The notes under the pieces: generated by a model
What the model saw: the letters and a program-made list of their open reading frames with translations, nothing else
Told to the model about the DNA's origin: nothing
Databases searched by the model: none
Program-made: the position numbers and the translations under genes
In this document: piece after piece, positions 42,689 through 50,875 of the stretch
Position numbering within the stretch: position 1 is the stretch's first letter
How the letters are laid out: the number at the start of each line of letters is the position of its first letter
Assembly: GCA_963715815.1 (NCBI GenBank)
Contig: OY970278.1
Span: 62,001 to 126,000, forward strand
Direction of reading: 5' to 3'
DNA length: 64,000 nt
Source: JAFAMS01 sp963715815
GTDB lineage: Bacteria > Vulcanimicrobiota > Vulcanimicrobiia > Vulcanimicrobiales > Vulcanimicrobiaceae

Positions 42689-42766
42689 GGTTGAGTCGTC
42701 GCCCGGTCCCGTAATTGCGCCGCCACCGGCGTCGCAGTCCTCGCTTACAGCAAAGGAGTCCCCGTA

Positions 42767-43450
42767 ATGGCTTCCACCGGTACCGGTGTTAATATCGTGC
42801 TCGTCCACGGCGCGTGGTCGGATGGCACGGGCTGGATCAAAGTGATACCGATTCTTCAAGCGGCTGGCCACAATGTCGTCTCAGTGCAGAATCAAATGGT
42901 TAGTCTGTCCGGCGATTCGGCAAATACGCGATCCGTCATCGACTCGATGGAAGGTCCTACAGTTGTCGTCGGACACTCTTATGGCGGAGCCGTTATTACC
43001 TCGGCGGCTTACAGCGCACCGAACGTTAAAGCACTTGTCTATGTCGCTGCGTTCGCACCTGACGAGGGAGAGGCACTCGGTGGCTTCCCGCCGGGTCCCG
43101 GAGCCAAGTTCGTTGCACCCGGTCCGGGCGGACTGCTCTACATCGATCGCGCGAAGTTCCCCGAGTGCTTCGCCGGCGACGTGCCCGCCCATGAAGCTGC
43201 AGCTCTCGGCGCCGTGCAACGTCCGGTGGGCGGCGCGATCTTTGGAGACAAGATGGGACCACCCGCTTGGAAGTCGATCAAGTCGTGGTACCAAGTCTCC
43301 GAGGACGATATGATGATTCCGCCCGAGCTGGAGAAAAAGTTTGCCTCGAACCTGAACGCGACGACAATCTCACTTCCGGCCAGCCACGCGTCCCTCGTAT
43401 CGCGCCCTAAGGAAATCGCTGAGCTGATTCTATCCGCTGCCAAAAGCTAA
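42767..43450 (+). CDS. Alpha/beta hydrolase
   Basis: A 227-residue serine hydrolase of the alpha/beta fold. 'IVLVHGAWSDGTGWIKVIPI' holds the oxyanion region, 'VVVGHSYGGAVITSAAYSAP' the nucleophile elbow (G-H-S-Y-G), and 'LPASHASLVSRPKEIAELI' the catalytic His. The pattern is nearest to EstC/plant hydroxynitrile lyase-type esterases without a signal peptide. ATG 42767 has a strong AAAGGAG site. The end converges with the VOC gene, 12 nt away. Confidence 0.92.
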   Translation: MASTGTGVNIVLVHGAWSDGTGWIKVIPILQAAGHNVVSVQNQMVSLSGDSANTRSVIDSMEGPTVVVGHSYGGAVITSAAYSAPNVKALVYVAAFAPDEGEALGGFPPGPGAKFVAPGPGGLLYIDRAKFPECFAGDVPAHEAAALGAVQRPVGGAIFGDKMGPPAWKSIKSWYQVSEDDMMIPPELEKKFASNLNATTISLPASHASLVSRPKEIAELILSAAKS

Positions 43451-43462
43451 AGGACTACGCGT

Positions 43463-43852
43463 CTAGTGCTCGCGGGCGCCATTCTGAACCGAGAGCTCCC
43501 AACGATATCCGTCCGGATCGTGAAACCACAAGCCCATATGCGGCGAGTCCGGCGATGTGGGGCCGATCTCGTTGCCCGGATCTTCCAGGTTGACGCCGTT
43601 GTTCTTCAACGTCTGGAGCGCTTCGCGCAGCGCGCGGATGCTGTCGAGGCGAAACGACAAGTGATCCATCGTGTCCGGATGTGGCGTGCCTTTGAAGAAC
43701 CCGATGATGAGCGCGTCGTTTGTCAGCGCGACTGCCTCATCCGAGCGGAACATTTCCTTTAGATCGAAGTTCTCGGTCCAAAACTGGGCGCTCTTCTCCG
43801 GGTCACTGACGGCGAAGCTGAAATGCCAGACACTGGTAAGCTGTATTTTCAA
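43463..43852 (-). CDS. VOC family protein
   Basis: A 129-residue vicinal-oxygen-chelate protein: 'SVWHFSFAVSDPEKSAQFWT', 'ALIIGFFKGTPHPDTMDHLS' and 'MGLWFHDPDGYRWELSV' give the metal-ligand His and Glu pattern of ring-cleaving or glyoxalase-like members. The start is TTG 43852 with a good GAGGAG site 9 nt before it. It lies 24 nt after a short-chain dehydrogenase remnant on the same strand, so it probably once shared an operon with that gene. Confidence 0.85.
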   Translation of the reverse strand: MKIQLTSVWHFSFAVSDPEKSAQFWTENFDLKEMFRSDEAVALTNDALIIGFFKGTPHPDTMDHLSFRLDSIRALREALQTLKNNGVNLEDPGNEIGPTSPDSPHMGLWFHDPDGYRWELSVQNGAREH

Positions 43853-43876
43853 GTGTGTAACTCCTCGTAACGCATT

Positions 43877-44029
43877 TCAGCGCACCGTCATTCCGCCATC
43901 GACACGATAATTTGCGCCGGTTATGAACCTGCCGCGATCCGATGCGAACAACGCGACGACTTCAGCGATGTCCTCGGTGCCGCCGAGACTACCCAGCGGA
44001 ATATTCCGAACCCAGTCCGCGATTGAAAT
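43877..44029 (-). pseudogene. 3' remnant of a short-chain dehydrogenase/reductase gene
   Basis: About 50 codons on the minus strand encode the classic SDR C-terminus: 'NIPLGSLGGTEDIAEVVALF', then 'ASDRGRFITGANYRVDGGMT' and stop. The rest of the roughly 250-residue protein, including the Rossmann and YxxxK motifs, is missing. The open stretch stops abruptly at 44031, one base from the 3' CCA of the tRNA-Leu gene. The gene was therefore cut at the tRNA boundary. It precedes the VOC gene by 24 nt. Not expected to be functional. Confidence 0.8.
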
Positions 44030-44031
44030 CT

Positions 44032-44118
44032 TGGTGCCCAGGAAGGGACTCGAACCCCCACGACCTCTCGGCCACAGGTACCTGAAACCTGCGCGTCTAC
44101 CAATTCCGCCACCTGGGC
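44032..44118 (-). tRNA. tRNA-Leu (anticodon CAG)
   Basis: An 87-nt gene including encoded CCA. Acceptor GCCCAGG pairs with CCTGGGC followed by discriminator A and CCA. The D-arm GGCGGAATTGGTAGACGC is the leucine type; anticodon stem CAGGT/ACCTG encloses loop TTCAGGT with anticodon CAG (reads CUG). A long class II variable arm (GTGGCCGAGAGGTC region) and the T-loop GGTTCGAGTCC are present. It lies between the MFS gene and an SDR remnant. Confidence 0.95.
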
Positions 44119-44161
44119 ACGGATAGCCGCCCGTAGTTAGCCGACCTTAGCTCAGCCGCCT

Positions 44162-45343
44162 TTAGCCGAGTGAGGCTCGTTCGCGCAGCTCCGCCGCTGC
44201 GAAGGCGCGACGAGCAAGCACTGCGGGAATGATGCCGATTCCCGCGAGCACGGCGATCAACCACCACGCCGACGAGAGTCCGTATGCGTCGGCGAATGCG
44301 CCGAATGCGAGCGGACCGGCTGCGCCCGCGAAAAAGACCGACGTCAATCCAATACCAATCGCACTGCCGGCAAAGCGTGCGCCGCCGATCTCTGCCATCG
44401 CCGCAGCAAAGAGTCCATTCCAACCCGCGCCGGTGAAACCGTAAAGCAGTGCGCTTGCGAAGAGCAACAGCGTCCCGCCCGGCTTCGTCATCGCCAAGCC
44501 TGCCGCCGCAAAAATCAGCAGTCCGCACGAGAGCGCGATCGGGATGACGCGGTCGCCGCCGAAGATGATGTCGCTTGCGCGACCCCACACGAGCCGCCCC
44601 GTCATCGATGCACCTTGCGCCGCGATGAATACCGCCGCCGCGATTGCAATCGAGAGATGCGCGCGGTTCACAGCCGTCAGCGCGAGAAATCCGACCATCG
44701 TTTGCTGCGCGACGGCGAGCAGTGCGCACGTCGCTGCAAGACATAGCATGCGTGGATCGAGTACGATCGAGCGAAGGCCGCCGAAGACCTGACTGAAATG
44801 CGGTGTGGGAAACGCATCTTCCGACGCATCGTGATAGAGCAGCGCCGCGCCTGCCGTCAGCACCAGCGCCAAGATTGCGCCGCCGAACAGAGCGGCACGA
44901 TAGTTCCAATGCACCGCGAGCAACGGTAGCAAGAATCCACCGAGCATCGCGCCGATCGGCACGCCCATTTGACGAATGCTCATCGCAAAGCCGCGATCGC
45001 GCGTGAACCAGGTTAGGATCGCGCGTCCGCCTGCGGGCGTCATCGCGCCGTATGTCAGGCCCATGAGGAACAGACACGCGATCATTCCGCCGTACGACTG
45101 CATTAGCGCCGCCGCGCACAGCGTGATGAAGATCCCGCAACCGGCGAAGATCGTCATATTGCGCTCGCCGAAGCGGTCGACCGCCATTCCGCCAAGCGCG
45201 ACTGTGAACGCCGAGCCAAGCATGATCAGCGTGAAGGATGCGCCGAGTGCAGCTTTGTTGATGCCGAAAAACTCAACGATGAATGGCGCGAGCGAACCGT
45301 AACCTTGCTGCACGACGGCCCCGCCGATTTGGGCGGCCGTCAT
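44162..45343 (-). CDS. MFS transporter
   Basis: A 393-residue major facilitator with 12 predicted helices. 'GGMAVDRFGERNMTIFAGCG' is the motif A loop between helices 2 and 3; 'GAMTPAGGRAILTWFTRDRG' and 'IRQMGVPIGAMLGGFLLPLL' recall carboxylate/oxalate-type (OFA-like) MFS transporters. Start ATG 45343 leaves a short first helix; the N-terminus could be a few residues longer. It follows the PrpB-like lyase by 32 nt on the same strand, so may import or export its substrate. The tRNA-Leu gene lies 43 nt beyond its stop. Confidence 0.88.
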   Translation of the reverse strand: MTAAQIGGAVVQQGYGSLAPFIVEFFGINKAALGASFTLIMLGSAFTVALGGMAVDRFGERNMTIFAGCGIFITLCAAALMQSYGGMIACLFLMGLTYGAMTPAGGRAILTWFTRDRGFAMSIRQMGVPIGAMLGGFLLPLLAVHWNYRAALFGGAILALVLTAGAALLYHDASEDAFPTPHFSQVFGGLRSIVLDPRMLCLAATCALLAVAQQTMVGFLALTAVNRAHLSIAIAAAVFIAAQGASMTGRLVWGRASDIIFGGDRVIPIALSCGLLIFAAAGLAMTKPGGTLLLFASALLYGFTGAGWNGLFAAAMAEIGGARFAGSAIGIGLTSVFFAGAAGPLAFGAFADAYGLSSAWWLIAVLAGIGIIPAVLARRAFAAAELRERASLG

Positions 45344-45375
45344 GATCGCTAGTGCGCGGTAGCGACCGGTGTGTT

Positions 45376-46245
45376 CTATCGTTGTTGCGCGCGCGTGTCG
45401 ATTGCGAGTGTCTCGGAGAGCCCGAGAATCTCGAATATCTCAGTTGGTCCGAGACCGACGGACGTATGTTGGTCGGTTCCGGTTTTCTTGAACTCGCGCA
45501 CTGCAGCTTGCATCGCCGCGATCGCCGCTCGGTTGAGCGCGCCCGGCCAAATCGCAAACCTGAATCCGAGCTCGCGGACTTGATCGACCGTCAACATCGG
45601 CGTCTTGCCGTTTGCAACGACGTTGAGCAGCATTGGTCCGGGCGCTTCCTTGATGATGCGGTCGATTTGCTCGATGCTGGTCGGCGCTTCCAGGAAGCCG
45701 ACGTCGGCGCCGGCGGAAAATCCGATCTTGATCCGGTTCAGCGCGTCGTCGAAACCGTTTACCGCATTCGCATCAGTGCGCGCGATAATCACAAAATCGG
45801 TATTGTACCGCTCGCGCGTCGCGGCGTGAATGCGCGCGTGCCACTCGTCGAGCGAGCAGACCGTTTTGCCCTCGAGGTGTCCGCAGCGTTTCGGGAAGGT
45901 CTGATCCTCGATGTGAATTGCGGCAACGCCGGCTTGCTCGTATAGATGCACCGCGCGAGCGACGTTGATCGAGCCGCCGAATCCGGTGTCGGCGTCGGCG
46001 ATCAGCGGGACGTCGATCACGGACGCGATCATGCGCGCGTTCTCGACCATCTCCGTCATCGTCGTCAAGCCGAGATCGGCATGACCGAGGCGGCTGCCGG
46101 CAGTACCGGCGCCCGTCATGTAGAGTGCGGGAAAGCCTTCGGCGTTGGCGATGCGAGCAGAGTAACCGTCGAAAACGCCCGGCGCCCAGATAAGCGGCGT
46201 CGTTTTCATCAGCTCGCGTAAGCGTTTCGGTGCGTTCAGTAACAC
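45376..46245 (-). CDS. Methylisocitrate lyase-like protein (PEP mutase family, PrpB type)
   Basis: A 289-residue (beta/alpha)8 lyase. The active-site loop 'PKRCGHLEGK' carries the catalytic Cys of the K[KR]CGH motif; Mg2+ regions are 'LIADADTGFGGSINVARAVH' and 'AAIHIEDQTF'. This motif supports 2-methylisocitrate lyase (to pyruvate and succinate) or isocitrate/dimethylmalate lyase. I chose GTG 46245 because it gives the family length and leaves a 68-nt gap to the divergent protease gene; the longest frame (46308) would nearly touch that start. MmgE/PrpD lies 1 kb away on the other strand. Confidence 0.9.
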   Translation of the reverse strand: MLLNAPKRLRELMKTTPLIWAPGVFDGYSARIANAEGFPALYMTGAGTAGSRLGHADLGLTTMTEMVENARMIASVIDVPLIADADTGFGGSINVARAVHLYEQAGVAAIHIEDQTFPKRCGHLEGKTVCSLDEWHARIHAATRERYNTDFVIIARTDANAVNGFDDALNRIKIGFSAGADVGFLEAPTSIEQIDRIIKEAPGPMLLNVVANGKTPMLTVDQVRELGFRFAIWPGALNRAAIAAMQAAVREFKKTGTDQHTSVGLGPTEIFEILGLSETLAIDTRAQQR

Positions 46246-46313
46246 ATGGACGCGTTGCGCGGTAAAGCAACCTGAAACCTTCGCGCCTCGACGCGCGGTT
46301 GTCAGCATCCCAA

Positions 46314-47261
46314 ATGCCCACAGTACTCCAGATTAACGATCCTTATTCCGAGACCGTCATGAACGCGGTCGACGTCGCGAGCCCATCCGTAATCGGAATC
46401 GACGTCAAAGCAGCAGGCGGACGCTCGGGCTCAGGCTCCGGCTTCGTCATCACGCCGGACGGTTTCGCGCTAACCAATAGCCACGTCGTGCACGACGCAA
46501 AACAACTTGGCGTCGCGACGATTGACGGACACCGTTACGAAGCGCAGTTGATCGGTGACGACCCTGCGACGGATCTCGCCGTCATTCGCATCGCGGGCAA
46601 CGATCTCGCGCACGCAACGCTTGGCGATTCCTCAACGATTCGGCCCGGCCAACTGGTCGTTGCGCTCGGAAATCCGTACGGCTTGCAGACAACTGTTACC
46701 GCCGGTGTTGTCAGCGCGCTCGGCCGCACGCTGCGCTCGCAGTCGGGACATTTGATCGACAACGTCATTCAGACCGACGCAGCGCTCAATCCAGGAAATT
46801 CAGGCGGCCCGCTCGTCGATGCACGCGGACACGTGATCGGCGTCAACACCGCAATCATCGCATGGGCGCAAGGCATCTGTTTTGCGACCGCGATCGACAC
46901 TGCCAAGCACGTAAGTGCGCTCCTCATTCGCGACGGCCGCGTCCGGCGCGGATACCTCGGCATCGCCGGCGCCGATTTGAAGCTGCCGCGCTATCTCGAG
47001 CGCCTGCTCGAGCTCGACGATCCGCGCGGCGTGGTCGTTCACTCTGTCGAGCGGCAGAGTCCGGGCGCGGTAGCCGGGCTTCAGGACGGCGACGTCGTGC
47101 TCGCGCTCGCGGGACGGCGCACGGCCGGAATCGACAGCCTGCACCGTATCCTCACGGAGATTCCCCTCGGGGAACCGGCTGCGCTCGACATCCTCCGGAA
47201 GAACGAGCGCGTGCGTCTTCAGGTCATACCAGTAGAAGCGTTACCCCGCGTCGCAAACTAA
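46314..47261 (+). CDS. HtrA-like serine protease with PDZ domain, no signal peptide
   Basis: A 315-residue S1C trypsin-type protease. The catalytic triad is His in 'TNSHVVHDA', Asp in 'DPATDLAVIRI' and Ser in 'NPGNSGGPLVDARG'. A single PDZ domain follows (about 225-310; 'RGVVVHSVERQSPGAVAGLQ'). Most HtrA/DegP proteins start with a signal or membrane anchor; here 'MPTVLQINDPYSETVMNAVD' is not hydrophobic, so the enzyme appears cytoplasmic. ATG 46314 is preferred. It is divergent from the lyase gene and followed 7 nt later by the MmgE/PrpD gene. Confidence 0.93.
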   Translation: MPTVLQINDPYSETVMNAVDVASPSVIGIDVKAAGGRSGSGSGFVITPDGFALTNSHVVHDAKQLGVATIDGHRYEAQLIGDDPATDLAVIRIAGNDLAHATLGDSSTIRPGQLVVALGNPYGLQTTVTAGVVSALGRTLRSQSGHLIDNVIQTDAALNPGNSGGPLVDARGHVIGVNTAIIAWAQGICFATAIDTAKHVSALLIRDGRVRRGYLGIAGADLKLPRYLERLLELDDPRGVVVHSVERQSPGAVAGLQDGDVVLALAGRRTAGIDSLHRILTEIPLGEPAALDILRKNERVRLQVIPVEALPRVAN

Positions 47262-47268
47262 CGGCGCT

Positions 47269-48771
47269 GTGCGCCGCCATACCATCCGAGTCCATCCGTC
47301 GCGTGACCGCTTGCCAACTCGGCAGCAGCTTGCCTATCGTTTCGCTCTCATTGCGAACGCCCGTCCGAAGCTCGACACGGGCGCGGTTGGGACCGTCGTC
47401 GACCGTATCATCGATGACGTTGCCGTCTCGATCGCGGCGATCGATCGCCATCCGGTCGCAAGCGCACGCGCGCAAGCGTTCGCGCATCCGCGCGAAGGCG
47501 GCGCGACGATCTGGGGTGCGGGCGATCGGCGTTACGAGTGCGAGTGGGTGGCATGGGCAAACGGCGTCGCAGCGCGCGAGCTCGATTTTCACGATACGTA
47601 TCTCGCAGCTGAAATGGGCCATCCCGGCGATGCTATTCCAGCGATTCTCGCGGTCGCCCAGCAGATGCGGCGCGGCGGCGACGACTTGGTGCGCGGCATT
47701 CTCACGGCGTACGAAATCGACGTCGCGCTAATTCGCGCAATCTCGCTGCACAGTCACAAGATCGATCACATCGCGCATCTCGCCCCGGCAACGGCAGCCG
47801 GAATCGGGACGCTGCTGCACCTTCCGCCTGATGTTATTTTTCATGCAATCGGTCACGCGCTGCACGTCACGACCACAACGCGTCAGTCGCGTAAAGGCGA
47901 GATCAGCTCCTGGAAAGCGTATGCGCCGGCGTTCGCTGGAAAGATGGCGATCGAAGCGGTCGACCGCGCGATGCGCGGTGAAACGTCACCCGCGCCCATC
48001 TACGAAGGCGAAGACGGCATCATCGCTTGGATGCTCGACGGCACCGATGCGCGCTACGAGATCGATCTGCCCGACGACAACGAACCGCGCCGCGGAATCC
48101 TCGAGACATTCACCAAAGCGCATTCGGCCGAATATCAGGCGCAAGCGCTGATCGATCTCGCGATTCGCATGCGCACGCGCATCGGCGACGTCGGCCGAGT
48201 CGCAAAGATCGTGCTGCGGACCAGCAATCACACGCACGTCGTGATCGGCAGCGGCTCGAACGATCCTCAAAAGTACGACCCCCAAGCCAGCCGTGAAACA
48301 CTCGATCATAGCGCGCCCTATATCTTTGCGGTGGCCCTGGAAGACGGAAAGTGGCATCACGTCGACTCGTACACGCCGCAGCGCGCAAACGAGCCCTCGA
48401 CGGTCCGTCTATGGCGCTCGATCGAAACGGTCGAGGATCCCGAATGGACCGAGCGATATCACCTCGAGGATCCGCGCCGCAAAGCGTTCGGCGCACGGGC
48501 GGAGATCACGCTCGATGACGGCCGCGTGATCGAAGATCAGCTGCTCGTCGCCGACGCGCATCCGAACGGCGCAAAACCGTTCGCGCGCGCGGAGTATCTT
48601 GCAAAGTTTGCGACCTTGACCGAAGATCGCGTCGATCCCGGCGAGAGCCGCCGCTTTCTCGATGTCGTTCAGCGTCTGCCCGGGCTCGACGGCGCGGGCG
48701 TCGGCGCACTCAACATTCGCTGCTTGCCCGGCATTCTCGATCGCACACGCGTGGACTCGGGTATTTTCTAA
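47269..48771 (+). CDS. MmgE/PrpD family protein (2-methylcitrate dehydratase-like)
   Basis: A 500-residue protein of the MmgE/PrpD family, which dehydrates 2-methylcitrate or isomerises related acids. Signatures: 'VASARAQAFAHPREGGATIW', 'ANGVAARELDFHDTYLAAEM', 'HPGDAIPAILAVAQQMRRGG' and 'AYEIDVALIRAISL'. With a PrpB-type lyase nearby on the opposite strand, a methylcitrate-cycle role in propionate use is plausible, but prpC is not seen. GTG 47269 starts it; the stop overlaps the MFS start by one base (TAATG). Confidence 0.92.
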   Translation: MRRHTIRVHPSRDRLPTRQQLAYRFALIANARPKLDTGAVGTVVDRIIDDVAVSIAAIDRHPVASARAQAFAHPREGGATIWGAGDRRYECEWVAWANGVAARELDFHDTYLAAEMGHPGDAIPAILAVAQQMRRGGDDLVRGILTAYEIDVALIRAISLHSHKIDHIAHLAPATAAGIGTLLHLPPDVIFHAIGHALHVTTTTRQSRKGEISSWKAYAPAFAGKMAIEAVDRAMRGETSPAPIYEGEDGIIAWMLDGTDARYEIDLPDDNEPRRGILETFTKAHSAEYQAQALIDLAIRMRTRIGDVGRVAKIVLRTSNHTHVVIGSGSNDPQKYDPQASRETLDHSAPYIFAVALEDGKWHHVDSYTPQRANEPSTVRLWRSIETVEDPEWTERYHLEDPRRKAFGARAEITLDDGRVIEDQLLVADAHPNGAKPFARAEYLAKFATLTEDRVDPGESRRFLDVVQRLPGLDGAGVGALNIRCLPGILDRTRVDSGIF

Positions 48772-49952
48772 TGCTGATTCGGCTCGCGCCGATTCTCGGA
48801 ATCACGTTCATCGATATCCTCGGCTTCTCGATCCTGATTCCACTACTGCCGTATTTTGTGCGACACTTCGGCGTCGGCGACATCGTCGTCGGATTTCTGT
48901 TCACCGCCTTTGCGCTGACGCAATTCATCGGCAGTCCGCTTTGGGGAAATCTCAGCGACCGCATCGGCCGCAAGAAAGTGCTGATCATCAGTCAGATCGG
49001 TGCGACGATTGGGTGGGCAATGCTCGGATTCGCAAGCTCGATCGTATGGGTGTTCGTTGCTCGGATCATCGAAGGCATCTCGGGCGGTAACATCAGCGTC
49101 ACGAAAGCCTACGTTGCAGATTTGGTAGAGCCCGAAAAACGTGGGCGCGCCTTCGGCTACATCGGCGCGACGTTCAGCGGCGGTTTGATTTTCGGGCCGG
49201 CCATCGGTGGCTTTCTGGTCGATCGTTATGGATTCTCGGCGCCATTTTGGGCCGCGGCGGCACTTCAGGTCGTCACGCTGATCGCGACAATCTTCTTTTT
49301 ACCCGAATCGCTTTCGAAGGCTGAGGAGGAGGCGACGCCCGCTTCACTCCCCGAGATCCTTCGCGCACTGCGCGATCCACAGGTTGCGCCGGTTCTCGTG
49401 CAAGACCTGTTCAATTCGATGGGGCTCTACGGATGGTTTAGCGTCTTCGCACTCATCGTCGGTGCGCAGCTGCACTTCAGCGCAGGCGACACCTCGCGGA
49501 TGTTTTCCATCTTCGGAATCTGCAGCGTCATCGTGCAAATCTTCATCGTCGGGCGCCTGACCGACGCGCTCGGCAACCGCACCATGTCAAACATCGGCTT
49601 CGCCTCGCTGATCATCGCATTCGGCTTCGCACCCTTCATGCACAATTTGTGGGGCGCGGCGCTGCTGGTCGCAGCATTCTCCTTTGGAATGTCACACGTC
49701 AACGCCACGATCCCGGCGCTACTCACCGAAAATTCTCGAGCCAACATGCGCGGCACGATCCTCGGCAGCGCAGCATCACTCGAGGCGTTCTCCGGATGCT
49801 TCATGCCGCCGATCTCAACCGGCGTGCTCGGCGCAGTCGGCACGGCCGGCCCAGCGGCGATATCAGCAATGTGCGTCGCGGTCGCGCTCGGTCTGGGCAT
49901 TCGTGCATCAGTCGCGAAGGTGCCCGTCCCGAACGCAACGCCCGCAGAGTAA
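48771..49952 (+). CDS. MFS transporter, TetA-like
   Basis: A 393-residue drug/proton antiporter-like MFS protein with 12 predicted helices. 'FIDILGFSILIPLLPYFVRH' is the DHA1 helix 1 signature, 'GNLSDRIGRKKVLIISQIGA' the motif A loop and 'GYIGATFSGGLIFGPAIGGF' the antiporter motif C. The pattern resembles tetracycline/multidrug exporters of the TetA group. It starts within the stop of the MmgE/PrpD gene, so the two are translated together. Substrate unknown. Confidence 0.92.
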   Translation: MLIRLAPILGITFIDILGFSILIPLLPYFVRHFGVGDIVVGFLFTAFALTQFIGSPLWGNLSDRIGRKKVLIISQIGATIGWAMLGFASSIVWVFVARIIEGISGGNISVTKAYVADLVEPEKRGRAFGYIGATFSGGLIFGPAIGGFLVDRYGFSAPFWAAAALQVVTLIATIFFLPESLSKAEEEATPASLPEILRALRDPQVAPVLVQDLFNSMGLYGWFSVFALIVGAQLHFSAGDTSRMFSIFGICSVIVQIFIVGRLTDALGNRTMSNIGFASLIIAFGFAPFMHNLWGAALLVAAFSFGMSHVNATIPALLTENSRANMRGTILGSAASLEAFSGCFMPPISTGVLGAVGTAGPAAISAMCVAVALGLGIRASVAKVPVPNATPAE

Positions 49953-49955
49953 ACC

Positions 49956-50672
49956 GTGTTGGCCGCCTCGATGCAGCATCGTGTCCGCGAGCTCGACTGG
50001 AATGAGCTCGAGCGAGCGCTTTTCACCGATGGCTACGTCCTAGTGCCGAGCGTCATCGACGCACGCGCGTGCAGCGACGTCGCCGCGATGTATCAAAGCG
50101 ACGACTTCTTTCGCAGCCGCGTGCACATGGAAGCGCACGGATTCGGCCGCGGACAATATCGCTATTTCCGGTATCCGCTTCCGGATCTGATTCAATCGTT
50201 GCGCGAAGAGCTGTATGCGGGGCTCGCGCCGATTGCCAATCGATGGATGGAAGCGCTGCGCTTGCCGGATCGTTTTCCCGATTCGCAGCAAGCGCTTTTC
50301 GATTTGTGCGCCGCACGTGGACAGACACGCCCAACTGCTCTCTTGCTGACGTACGAGCCGGGTGATTGGAACGCGCTCCATCAGGATCTGTATGGCGAGA
50401 TCGCATTCCCGTTTCAAGCAACGTGTTTCCTCAGCCGTCCGGGCGAGGATTTCACCGGCGGCGAGTTCGTGCTTGTCGAGCAACGCCCGCGAGCGCAGTC
50501 GCGTCCCGAAGTGATCGTCCCCGAGCTTGGCTCGATGTTGATTTTCGCGAACCGCTACCGGCCCGTGCAGGGCAAGAACGGCACGTATCGGACTGTCGTC
50601 CGGCACGGCGTCAGTCGCGTCAGGAGCGGGCGCCGTTACGCGCTCGGTATCATCTTTCATGACGCAAAATAG
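49956..50672 (+). CDS. 2-oxoglutarate/Fe(II)-dependent oxygenase
   Basis: A 238-residue double-stranded beta-helix oxygenase. Iron ligands are seen in 'ALHQDLYGEIAFPFQ' (H-x-D) and 'VVRHGVSRVRSG' (distal His), followed by an Arg in 'GRRYALGIIFHD' for 2-oxoglutarate. This is the arrangement of prolyl-4-hydroxylase-like or AlkB-related enzymes. Substrate unknown. Start GTG 49956 or ATG 49971; both precede the core. It follows the TetA-like gene by 3 nt and may share its transcript; a short gap then separates it from the sigma-factor unit. Confidence 0.85.
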   Translation: MLAASMQHRVRELDWNELERALFTDGYVLVPSVIDARACSDVAAMYQSDDFFRSRVHMEAHGFGRGQYRYFRYPLPDLIQSLREELYAGLAPIANRWMEALRLPDRFPDSQQALFDLCAARGQTRPTALLLTYEPGDWNALHQDLYGEIAFPFQATCFLSRPGEDFTGGEFVLVEQRPRAQSRPEVIVPELGSMLIFANRYRPVQGKNGTYRTVVRHGVSRVRSGRRYALGIIFHDAK

Positions 50673-50738
50673 ATGCAACGCTGAGGCCTCGACTCGTGTT
50701 TCCCACGCAACTAGCTCAACACTACAAGGAACACTCCG

Positions 50739-50873
50739 ATGGCCCAACTCTTCGATGCCGCGATTTTTGCGATCTTCATCGTGATCTTGCTCCAGGTCTC
50801 ACGTCCGCCGTCTCTCCGAACGCAAGACGTGAAATGTTGGAGTGACGACGTCGAACGCCGGCTCCTCCGCTGA
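50739..50873 (+). CDS. 44-residue single-helix membrane peptide
   Basis: A short frame with an excellent ribosome site (AAGGA 8 nt before ATG 50739), encoding 'MAQLFDAAIFAIFIVILLQV', one hydrophobic helix, then a polar charged tail with one Cys ('KCWSDDVERRLLR'). The stop is 2 nt from the ECF sigma-factor ATG, so it is very likely cotranscribed. The strong site, helix and tight spacing argue that it is real. It may tether or tune the sigma factor, since no conventional anti-sigma gene is present; this is inference. Confidence 0.65.
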   Translation: MAQLFDAAIFAIFIVILLQVSRPPSLRTQDVKCWSDDVERRLLR

Positions 50874-50875
50874 AC

